Below are positions 55,193-64,000 of a DNA stretch of 64,000 nucleotides, one piece after another. The stretch is from the NCBI GenBank assembly GCA_009746045.1, contig RPFO01000015.1:3526764-3590763 (forward strand). The letters are read 5' to 3'. How positions within the stretch are numbered: the stretch's first letter is position 1; every line of letters starts with the position of its first letter. The translations under genes and the position numbers were made by a program. This stretch comes from Mesostigma viride. Lineage: Eukaryota > Streptophyta > Mesostigmatophyceae > Mesostigmatales > Mesostigmataceae. The notes under the pieces were generated by a model, which did not search any database, was not told the DNA's origin, and saw nothing but the letters and a program-made list of their open reading frames with translations.

Positions 55193-56501
55193 CCTTGTGC
55201 ATTGAAATTACGGCTGGCTGACGTGAAGAGCGACTACATGACCTACACGGTGGGGCCGGAAACGGCTTGCTTGATTGTGTTTCATCGTGGGCAATGAGTC
55301 CAACAACTACTTTCTCTGGGCGGCAAACTGCGGCAAATTGAACGCAAACCTCATCATGAAATCTTGACCGTCGAAATGTAACCATCCGACGACTTATGCA
55401 GTATGCCGCGTAATTTTCTGTTGCGGGAGAGCCGTTGGGCCGGTTCCCGACGCGGGCGACCAGTGGTTTGCGTTAAGTTAACTTATAACTTAGCTGAAGT
55501 TCTCCAACAGAAGTGATCCAAGCCGCATGATGGCACTCATCGACGGCCTCAGTCTATTGACGCGTCGGCCCGATTTTGGCGGCACCCAATTTGACCCCAA
55601 CGGCACCTACCGACAAAGGGCATAGGTACACTAGGAACTCGGCTTTGAGAATGGGTGAGAAATGGTGAGAAAAAGGGTGAGAAAGGTGAGAAAAAGGGTG
55701 AGAAATGGGTGAGAATGGGTGAGAAAGGTGAGAAAAAAGGGTGAGAATGGGGTGAGAATGGGTGAGAAAACACGTTTCTCACCCGGGTGAGATTGCCCCA
55801 AAAAGGTGAAAAAAGGGGAAAAACGTGAGAAAAATCTCAAAAAACAGGACGTGAGATAAGTGAGAAAAACGGGAGGTGTGAAACGTGAGAAAAGTGAGAA
55901 AATCAGGACGTGAGAAAAGTGAGAAAAGTGAGAAAACACAGCGCTGAAAAACACACCCATAATGCAATATGCTGGCAGCAGACACATGCATGCAGTGCCA
56001 GTAACAACCGCTGTTCAAAACAGCACGAACAATAATGATTTTTTCATTAAATGTTTGAATAATTTTAATGTTTACAGCTGCAAGAACCCATTGATTCAAC
56101 TATTCAACACTGTTATGGCGTTATGTACATCTTCGGCATTCAAATATGCCTTTTCAACACAGTCTGTTATGGCGTTATGACATCTTCGGCATTCAATGCC
56201 TGTTCAACACAGTCTGTTATGGCGTTATGACATCTTCCGCATTCAATGCCTATCATCAAATACTATATGGTAGCTAGCTAACAAAGCGGGCCGGTCGACA
56301 GGGCGTCACATGCTGACTTGAAAGTGGAACCGCTTGCATTTTACTCTCGTGGTCCCTGCAAGAAATAAAGCAAACCGACACAATATACGCAAGAGGAAAA
56401 GAAATCAGATCCTTGACATAGATGTAAGCGTTCTACAAGGAAGAGCTCACCAGCACCTAACGGTCCATGCAGCAAATGTGTAGAACCCAACACTCACTCT
56501 T

Positions 56502-56948
56502 ATGGCAAAGCAGCCCCATGTGGCAAGGCAGCACCATACACATGAATCACACCATGCGCCAGATGTCACACGAGCAAGGCACAACGTTGTCGTCGGATCA
56601 GAAAGCAACAAGCGTGAAAACGCTAGCGGCCCAAATCTGAGATTCCGCGGAACACAGAAAATAAGAAAGCTCAGAAGCTACCAGCAAGGGATCGAACATA
56701 TGACCTTTGGCATGATTTCGCGGCTGTGTGAGTCTCCTGATCCGAAGGCATCTCACGTAATGAACGTTTCGAAACAGCCAAACTGCGGAAAATCTCTTAC
56801 CGGAGAGAGTTGCCAATATCAAGGAGACAACCAGCGCAGGCCAGAAATCGGGAGAATCCGGACCATGGTAGCTCGAGCCTGCCGTTATCTTGTCCGCGTT
56901 TTCGAGTCGTGCAGGATTATGAATATGAATGGAGATGGAAATGTGTAG
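56502..56948 (+). other. Second copy of the 148-codon open frame
   Basis: Inner-element counterpart of 54746-55192, same start and stop context. See that entry for the few differences. No function assigned. Confidence 0.3.
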
Positions 56949-57925
56949 CCTTGTGCATTGAAATTACGGCTGGCTGACGTGAAGAGCGACTACATGACCT
57001 ACTCGGTGGGTCCGGAAACGGCTTGCTTGATTGTGTTTCATCGTGGGCAACGAGTCCAACAACTACTTTCTCTGGGCGGCAAACTGCGGCAAATTGAACG
57101 CAAACCTCATCATGAAATCTTGACCGTCGAAATGTAACAATCCGACGACGTATGCAGTATGCCGCGTTATTTTCTGTTGCGGGAGAGCCGTTGGGCCGGT
57201 TCCCGACGCGGGCGACCAGTGGTTTGCGTTAAGTTAACTTAGCTGAAGTTCCCCAAGCCGCATGATGGCTCTCATCGACGGCCTCAGTCTATTGACGCGT
57301 CGGCCCGATTTTGGCGGCACCCAATTTGACCCCAACGGCACCTACCGACAAAGGGCATACGTACGTTTCACGCGCACCACGACCTTCGAGCTCTGCTATG
57401 GCGGTGGTGCCGTGGGGCCCGCATCAGACTGCGGGCCCTTATCTGCTTTGGCGGTGCTGCCGTTGGGCCCGCATCAGAATTCAGGCCCTTTATGCATGCG
57501 GGCCATTAATGCATGTTACTTTTTTAGTCTTCTGCATACAAATATGAAGCAATGAGGTCGTGTCCTCTGGATTTTTGCACTGCAAATGGCATTTGCACCG
57601 TGTGCAGTTCCTGGACGTTTGGAAACATGCATGATGGCATGTGGCTAATGTAATGACTGACTAGCTAGACCGTTTCAGTGGTTTTTCATTTGCGGGTATT
57701 TCCTCGTAAATGGTGGGAAAGCGATCGCAGCAATGGTTCTCACCACTAGACACTCCCGGCCAGTGAAGCTCGAAAAACACGCCCTGATCAAGCAAGCTGT
57801 TTCCGGCCCCACTGTATAGGTCATCTTACAGTCGCTCTTTGCGTAAGCCAGCCATAATTTCAATGAACAAGGCTACACATTTGCATACTCTTTGCTTGGT
57901 TATCGGTGTGCCTTTGTTTGGATGC

Positions 57926-58034
57926 AGGGGGGATCGCTGTGCTGACACAACGCGCCGCAAGGGATTTGCTGGGAGAAGATGCCCTTCCCAAGGCTGATTA
58001 CAGCGACCCTGCGAATGGCGACGAGGCCTACTGG
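57926..58034 (+). CDS. Possible short CACTA transposase exon
   Basis: Bounded by the acceptor TTTGGATGCAG and the donor CTACTGGTGAGC. It encodes IAVLTQRAARDLLGEDALPK and ADYSDPANGDEAYW without stops. The acceptor and first ~25 bases recur at 58318 and 60324, so it is part of a locally duplicated splice-site segment. No domain is recognisable. Coding status is an inference from the splice-like borders only. Confidence 0.35.
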
Positions 58035-58317
58035 TGAGCCTTGTTTTTTGCAAATGCTACTTACGCCGTCTGCTTTGGTTATTTTAATTCAGTCCTATTG
58101 AAAGGCGCCTTGGGATTAGCCATGCAATCATGTTTTACTGTCACAAAGCCAGCCCTAGTAATTAATATCTAGTTTGTTTGGTTTTACCCATCCGGGTGCC
58201 ATGATCTTGCCGCCAGTAAAAGCGTCCTGTGTTGTATCCGTTCTATTTTTTTTAATAACCAATACTTAATAATAATACTCTTTGCTGGGTTATCGGTGTG
58301 CGTTTGTTTGAATGCAG

Positions 58318-59257
58318 GCGAGATCGCTGTGCTGACACAACGTTCAACGTGATTGCATGGGCATCATTAAACCTGACGCCGCTTGTGCCGCAAGGCATTG
58401 TAGCGGCGTGTGGGGGCGTGAAGCGCTACGCGGATTCTTTCCACAAAGTCAGGATACACGGGTTCAACTACCGCACAGAGGCTGCGGACCAATCCCTGGG
58501 AAAGCGGCACAAGAATGCGGGAGTTGCGGTGCATGGCCCGGGCGGTGTAGACTTTGGTTTCATCACACACATTCTGAAGGCCAGGTTAGAGTACCCACGA
58601 GGGGGCTGGGAATGGCAGCTGTTGTTGAAGGTGGAGCTTTTTGATCGCCTTCATGTCGCTCACCTGCCCCACGAGAGGTTGGTGGTCATCAGCAGCGCAC
58701 AGGCCCCCAGGTCGTCGCGCCTTGTGTTGCCAGGTGCAGTGAGCTCAGTTGGGTATGTCGTCGATGAATGCTATGCTCCCGAAATGGTGGTAATCCCTGC
58801 CAAACTGCCATGGAGCATGGCACACCAGGCGCAATCTTCCCTCAGTAACCATGTGTATCACAGCGTGGCAGCAGATTTCCCCACCATGCCGCAGTTTGAA
58901 GTGATTGAGGAGGGTGAGCCGATGCCACCGCCTAGTGGCAAGAAGAAAGGCAAGAAGAAGGGGTCCAAGAAGAAGAAGAAGGTGGCAGCGGCAGACGTAG
59001 GTGATGGCGACGTGGTGCGCCGCGCTGGCAAGGCACCTGCTCGAGGGCGCAGCCGCAAGCGTGGTGCTCCCACAGATGCTGGACCTAGCCAGCCCACCGT
59101 TGTAATTGAGGAGGTCCCTATGGCAAAGAGGGCCAGTGGAAGGCAGCGTAAAGCTGTGAACTATTGCGACACTAGTGGGGATGACACTATGTCATCAGAA
59201 GATGATGTTGATGCAAGCAACCCCTCGGACAGCAGTTCTGAAGAAGATGACTTTTGA
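58318..59257 (+). CDS. CACTA transposase C-terminal exon, DUF4216-like with basic and acidic tail
   Basis: Begins after the acceptor TTGAATGCAG; the open frame itself extends to 58298. The N-terminal ~130 residues fit the DUF4216 pattern found downstream of TNP2 in plant CACTA transposases: FHKVRIHGFNYRTE, KRHKNAGVAVHG, VDFGFITHILKARL, WQLLLKVELFDR. A spacer (YVVDECYAPEMVVIPAKLPW) follows. Then come a Lys-rich run (KKKGKKKGSKKKKK) and RGRSRKRGAP, likely nuclear localisation signals, and an acidic Ser/Asp tail (SSEEDDF). AATAAA lies about 140 bp after the stop. The catalytic transposase core is absent from this copy, so it is probably a remnant or accessory product. Confidence 0.65.
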
Positions 59258-60379
59258 TTTAATTTGGGCATGACAGCATTGTTTATGGAATGATGTGCTG
59301 TTTTATATTGTATGACAACCCTATATTGCACCTTTGTGCACCCTACAATGCATATCAAAGTGGTGTTGAGTTTTTTTTTCACGTTAAGGACTTAATGAAA
59401 TAAAGCTCATGATTTTTCTCGTGTTACACTCTTGGTGAGAAATTTCTCACCACGTTGACTTGTGATTTTTCTCGTGTTAGTGATTTTTCTCGTGTTGGTG
59501 AGAAACTTCTCAATTTTCTCAATTTTCTCAATCTTTCTGCCTTTTTCTCACCCATTCTCACCTTTTTTCTCACTTTAGGGTTTTTTCTCACCCCAATCTC
59601 ACCAAAACGCCCTTTTTCTCACCAAAATCTCACCCTGGTGAGATTTTTTGCCTAGCGTTTGCGGAAAAAAATTGAGATTTTTCTCAATTTTCTCAAAAAA
59701 TTCTCACAAAAGGTGAGAAAATTGAGGGTTTTGAGAATTTTCTCAGAAATTGAGTTCCTAGTGTACGTACGTTTCACGCGCACCACGACCTTCGAGCTCT
59801 GCTATGGCGGTGGTGCCGTGGGGCCCGCATCAGACTGCGGGCCCTTATCTGCTTTGGCGGTGCTGCCGTTGGGCCCGCATCAGAATTCAGGCCCTTTATG
59901 CAGGCGGGCCCTTAATGCATGTTACTTTTTTATTCTTCTGCATACAAATATGAAGCAATGAGGTCGTGTCCTCCGGATTTTTGCATTTGCACCGTGGGCA
60001 GTTCTTGGACGTTTGGAAACATGCATGATGGCATGTGGCTAATGCAATGACTGAATCAAGCTAGACCGTTTCAGTGGTTTTTCATTTGCGGGTATTTCCT
60101 CGTAAATGGTGGGAAAGCGATCGCAGCAATGGTTCTCACCACTAGACACTCCCGGCCAGTGAAGCTCGAAAAACACGCCCTGATCAAGCAAGCTGTTTCC
60201 GGCCCCACTGTATAGGTCATCTTACAGTCGCTCTTTGCGTAAGCCAGCCATAATTTCAATGAACAAGGCTGCACATTTGCATACTCTTTGCTTGGTTATC
60301 GGTGTGCCTTTGTTTGGATGCAGGGGGGATCGCTGTGCTGACACAACGCGTTCAACGTGCTGGGAATCAACAATCCTGA

Positions 60380-60855
60380 CGTCCCAAGGTTTACTGGAGG
60401 GGCGGGGACCTGATGATCAACCACGAGATGTGGACGCCCCCTGCGGGCTAGAATAGCCCTAGCTTGTAATCATTGGCAGTCTCTGCCGCCATGGCAGCCA
60501 TGCCTAGAATGTTTGCCTAGCTGAGCCATTATACCTAGTCACGTGCACCGCTAACACACGGTACACAACCAGCCATAGCCTTAGCTTAGTCCTTGTACAA
60601 CCATGCTACGTCATGGCAATGCTCAGATTACTTGCCCATGCACCCGTTATGATATGCTCACATGGGTCTTATTGCACCCACAGATTGCCGGATCGTTTAT
60701 CGGGTCCAATAGCAGCTGCGACATGCCTTTGGCATGAAGGAGAAAGGGGGTCTGTGCCCTTCCTGTTGTGCACACACAGGGATTAAAAGCACTTAATTGC
60801 TCCGTGATCCAACGGGAGCACGAGTTCAATTAATCATGTAATTAATTAATTAGTG
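60380..60855 (+). other. Insertion in outer CACTA ending in an ATTAATTAATTAA tail
   Basis: Sequence without counterpart in the inner copy. It ends CAACGGGAGCACGAGTTCAA then TTAATCATGTAATTAATTAA, reminiscent of the LINE-A terminus (CCCAACGGAGTTATGTTACA plus A/T repeats). Probably a LINE 3' fragment; no coding content. Confidence 0.4.
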
Positions 60856-60889
60856 GTGCTGAGTTTATTTTCACATTAATGACTTAATG

Positions 60890-61248
60890 AAATAAAGCTC
60901 GTGATTTTTTTCGTGTTGCACTCTTGGTGAGAAATTTCTCACCACGTTGACTTGTGATTTTTCTCGTGTTAGTGATTTTTCTCGTGTTGGTGAGAAACTT
61001 CTCAATTTTTTCACTTTTTCTCACTTTTTCTCACCCATTCTCACCTTTTTTCTCACTTTAGGGTTTTTTCTCACCCAAATCTCACCCAAACCCCCTTTTT
61101 CTCACCAAAATCTCACCCTGGTGAGATTTTGTTGCCTAGCGTTTGCGGAAAAAAATTGAGATTTTTCTCACTTTTCTCACCTTTTTTCTCAAAGGGGTGA
61201 GAAAATTGAGGGGTTTTGAGAATTTTCTCAGAAATTGAGTTCCTAGTG
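60890..61248 (-). repeat. Subterminal TTCTCACC array, outer right end
   Basis: Inverted counterpart of the left array, with TTTTCTCACC, TTTTTCTCGTG and a central CACCCTGGTGAGATTTT near 61105. A parallel array lies at 59420-59763 in the inner copy. Confidence 0.85.
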
Positions 61249-61977
61249 TGAGGAGAAAAGTGAGGTCTCTACATCCAGGCAGCTGAAGTTGGACAGAGGA
61301 AGTTATGATACGTATTATTGTGAGTTCCTGGTCCTTTCCAGTTATCACAGGCGCCCGTATCAGAGGCGCCCGCTCACAACCATTCCCCTTCCTTTTCATT
61401 CAACAGACACGGATAGAGCCCAGTTAATGCTTGCCAAGCTGGGGAGCCCATGTCCTCACTGAGGGATAAACTCAGGATTCACACATGCCAGGCTGTGGTC
61501 AGCTGGGGAATCGAACCCCACCCCATATCCTCCAGGTTTGGAACAGCTCCTGGAACTGTACATTACAAACAAACATGAAATGGAGATAACACGATTATGA
61601 CTTATTAATATAGAGAGAATAACCCATAATGAGGCTCCCTGGCAACCACGTCCAACATGGTCACACAACCAGGGTTTTATTAGCATGCAACAGGTTGGTT
61701 ACAGAGAATATAAACAAATGTACAGCAACCTGTAAGAGCCAACATTTGGGCTGCCCTTTCAGGGTCCATTCCATGAAGACCCAAGGCCGGTTACAAGGTC
61801 CTTAAGACCCTTCTGCAACCCCATGACAGGGCCAGGCGATATTCTCAGCCAGGGGAGTGACTCCACCCTGACCCCTGTTCAGCAGGGTGTACGAACCCTG
61901 AAGAACCTGCTGTCAGCCATTTCTGGCTACCCAGCCCACCGGGACACATCCCACCTCAGAGCAAGGCGTTGGTCTCC
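61249..61977 (-). other. 3' flank of the right-hand copia-class element, possible LTR start
   Basis: On the minus strand the RNase H frame ends at 61978. A purine-rich GAAAGGGCAGCCCAAA then precedes TGTTGGCTCTTACAGG at 61744, a plausible polypurine tract and LTR start. AATAAAA lies at about 61680 on the same strand. At 61505-61520, GGGGAATCGAACCCCA forms a small hairpin. The LTR end was not identified. Confidence 0.35.
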
Positions 61978-64000
61978 CTAGCACCCCACCATGGGGCCCA
62001 TGAGCCCAAGGAGCAGAGGGTACTGCTGCACGGCCTTCTCCTCAAGCTTGGTGAGAGCATCTGCAGGGTTATCCAGGCCAGCCACATGTTCAATGTCAGC
62101 TAAGCAGGACAGTGCCTTGAGCAACAGATAATCAAGGTCCCTGCTTCTGGCCAGCTGCCTGTGCACGAACTGCACCATGCCCATGCTGCCAGTTTTCACC
62201 AGTGTGTGCATCTGCAACCGACAGGAAGCTACCTTACTTAGCTGGTAGAAAAGCTCCCTCAAGTAAAGGGCTGTGTGCAGCCCCTCACAGATTGCCCTGC
62301 ACTCAGCAATGTCACTGCTGGGGTTACCCTATTCTGCAACCGACTGTACCAGCAGACCAGAGAGGACTGTTCCTGCACCAGGGTGATTAATGCTGCTGCC
62401 CGCCCCCTGACCTCTGTGACCTTCCTACTATCCATAGAACTGTCCACATAGAGAACCATGTCAAAGGGCCTGTACTAATCCAAAGGACCCAAGATGAGAG
62501 GTGGAGACATCCTCACAGATTGCATCACACTCTCAACACCCACCTCGACCAGCTGGGAATCTGTCAACCGACTCAAGACCAGCAGGTCAGGCGCACAAAT
62601 GCTAGCCAACCATGCCAACATACCGCGTATGGTAGCACCCCTTGGCCGGGTAATGGGCTCCTGCAGGGACACTTAACACAGCAGGCACACTTATCAAAGA
62701 AAGGTGGTATTGTTCGCCATGTCTCCCTAGCCTCTTCCTGGTCACCCTTGAGAAAAGCCCCCTTGAAATCTATCAAAGCAGAGCCATAGGTAATGCCTTT
62801 GACCAGGAAGGATAAGAAAACACACAACAACATTCTCCACGTGTCATGCAGCATCCCTGGTGTATAGAGCTCCTCATCTGCGATCTGTCTAGTGCCATGG
62901 TACTCGGTTGCAATTGGTCTGACATGTGGCACCTTGACACCATCTACCTGTTTGAGCTTGAGGACAAACATCAATCTGAGCAGCTGGTGATCCTCAGGGA
63001 GGACCTCTACAGGCTCTGCACAGTTGGCAATCATCCACTCATGCCCAGAAGCAACGAAGCCAGGAGTCCATGCCTTAGCCATCTTGGGGCTTTGCATCAT
63101 CTCCACTAGCTTGTGCCAAGGTACAGGACTCGTTCCAGGGATCTGGTACCTCTGCACCCCCAACTGGCGTGGGTCAAACGTAGTTGGGATGATCAGCAGG
63201 TCCTGAGCAATGGGCTCCTTAGAATCAGGCCCCTCCACTGCAACACCCTTCACAGCCCTTACAGCCACACTAAGTCCCTGGGAGTAGCGATATCTCTGGA
63301 GGGGTAAACTACCCTGCCCTTCTAGTGCCAATTCCTCAGAGGTTATCGTCACCCCCGGCTGGCATAAGAAATTCTGCCCCAGTATGGCTGGACCCTCATA
63401 GCCCTCTACCACACAGAACACAGTGGGCACCCCCAGAATAGGCACACTCACCTCCCCCAGAACTTTCATGGACACATTCCCCGAGAAATCAGACACGGCT
63501 GGGCAACCGGCTACAGACATCCGCAACCCTGCAGCATCCTCAGCCCTCAGAATGGACACCTGCGAGTTGGTATCCACCTCTAATGTTGCTGCCCAGCATG
63601 ACCCCCACCCCGTGAGCTTAGATACCTTGGGATCACGCTTGCCGCTCATCAGTGCCCGGATGACGTCCGCCATGAGGAGCCCCTTGGGCTTTGGTCCAGC
63701 CCTGGCCCCCACTGGCCTTGTGACAGTTGCTGCAGCAGATTCCAGCTCACCCTCGTCCATCCAGGACAGACCATCATCCAAGCATGGAGGGTTAGCATCT
63801 ACTGCCTGGCTCTCCTCCTGAGCCTCAACCTCCAAGGGAGGCTCAGGGCCGTCTACAGGCCAGATTGCACATGGCCTCTTCTCTCGGATGTGAGCCCAGG
63901 ACAACCTGTACACGCGCCTAGGATCCTTGTCCAAGGCTACCAGACAAGAATGGTTGGCCTCATCCAACTGGGTTACCAGCCCATCCTGCCACTTTCCACG
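61978..64000 (-). pseudogene. Second copia-class element: integrase end, retropepsin-like, RT (deleted), RNase H
   Basis: Reads right to left and is cut by the window edge. The frame from 63967 starts in the integrase C-terminal domain (RRVYRLSWAHI, matching DRVYRVPWASV of the 48.7-53 kb element). Then comes a retropepsin-like domain (ATLEVDTNSQVSIL near 63570, VSDFSGN, VPILGVPTVFCVVEGYE, AILGQNFL). The RT begins with RLMFVLKLKQVDG, VRPIATEYHGTRQ and IDFKGAFLKGD. An internal deletion near 62670 removes the YVDD region. Then TRPRGATIRGMLAWLASICA, an in-frame TAG at 62475-62477, and RNase H follow: VLYVDSS, CWYSRLQ, a one-base shift near 62322, SSDIAECRAICEGLHTALYL, and NPADALTK at the end. Clearly defective. 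Confidence 0.8.

Larger units (their letters stand above)
55629..59763 (+). mobile_element. Inner CACTA (EnSpm) transposon, 4.1 kb
   Basis: CACTAGGAACTC at 55629 and GAGTTCCTAGTG ending at 59763, flanked by TA on both sides. The left 1.73 kb is a close copy of the outer element's left 1.77 kb. It inserted into the outer copy at GGGCATA/CGTACGTTTC. Subterminal GTGAGAAA arrays lie at 55635-55940 and, inverted, at 59420-59750. The interior carries exons of a transposase with a DUF4216-like C-terminal module and AATAAA at 59400. Too short for a full autonomous CACTA element (no TNP2 core found), so probably mobilised in trans. Confidence 0.85.
53854..61248 (+). mobile_element. Outer CACTA (EnSpm) transposon, split by a nested copy
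   Basis: Ends are CACTAGGAACTC at 53854 and GAGTTCCTAGTG at 61248, flanked by TG on both sides. Both ends carry dense subterminal arrays of GGGTGAGAA (left) and the inverse TTCTCACC (right), the arrangement to which EnSpm transposases bind. The left part is 53854-55628. The right part is 59764-61248, resuming at ACGTACGTTTCACGCG exactly where the inner copy's equivalent sequence continues. The outer copy lacks the DUF4216-like exon beyond TTCAACGTGCTGGG (60351), so it is internally deleted. Confidence 0.85.

Overview
The window is nuclear DNA from a eukaryote with spliced genes and heavy transposon load. A green alga (Chlorophyta) is my best guess. Reasons: a ZupT-type ZIP transporter whose central loop is inflated with Gly/Ser/His-rich sequence, an L1-clade LINE, copia-class LTR elements, a CACTA (EnSpm) transposon carrying a DUF4216-like transposase module, and large GT-AG introns. 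The genus cannot be fixed from sequence reading alone. There is no sign of prokaryotic organisation.

Only one host gene is well supported. It is a four-exon ZIP-family metal transporter on the + strand (13842-34913). All three intron junctions agree in phase and restore family motifs across the joins. Its second intron is 14.6 kb and holds three copies of a ~0.7 kb repeat, a hexamer microsatellite, a 64-bp satellite (about 57 copies) and a 70-bp satellite (about 37 copies).

Everything else is mobile or decayed. 1-1294: Gag of a copia-like element (- strand, runs off the left edge). 1938-3895: an ORF1-only LINE (LINE-A). 3895-8210: L1 ORF2 on the other strand, tail to tail with it. 9883-13116: a 3.2 kb element with terminal inverted repeats. 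35-42.3 kb: a graveyard of nested LINE-A and LINE-B fragments around TTAATTAA tracts. 42.7-44.6 kb: a short TIR element. 44.6-47 kb: an LTR and a decayed gene with a PHD finger. 47.8 kb: a 154-bp perfect palindrome. 48.7-53.0 kb: a frameshifted copia-class element. 53.85-61.25 kb: two CACTA elements, one nested in the other. 61.7-64 kb: a second, divergent copia-class element (- strand, runs off the right edge).

The most unusual signal is shared by the two copia-class elements. The retropepsin-like domain lies after integrase and directly before reverse transcriptase, not before integrase as in Ty1/copia. In both, the active-site Gly is replaced (DTQAS, DTNSQ). Most retroelement frames carry frameshifts, several at C or G runs, so they are decayed or contain sequencing indels.
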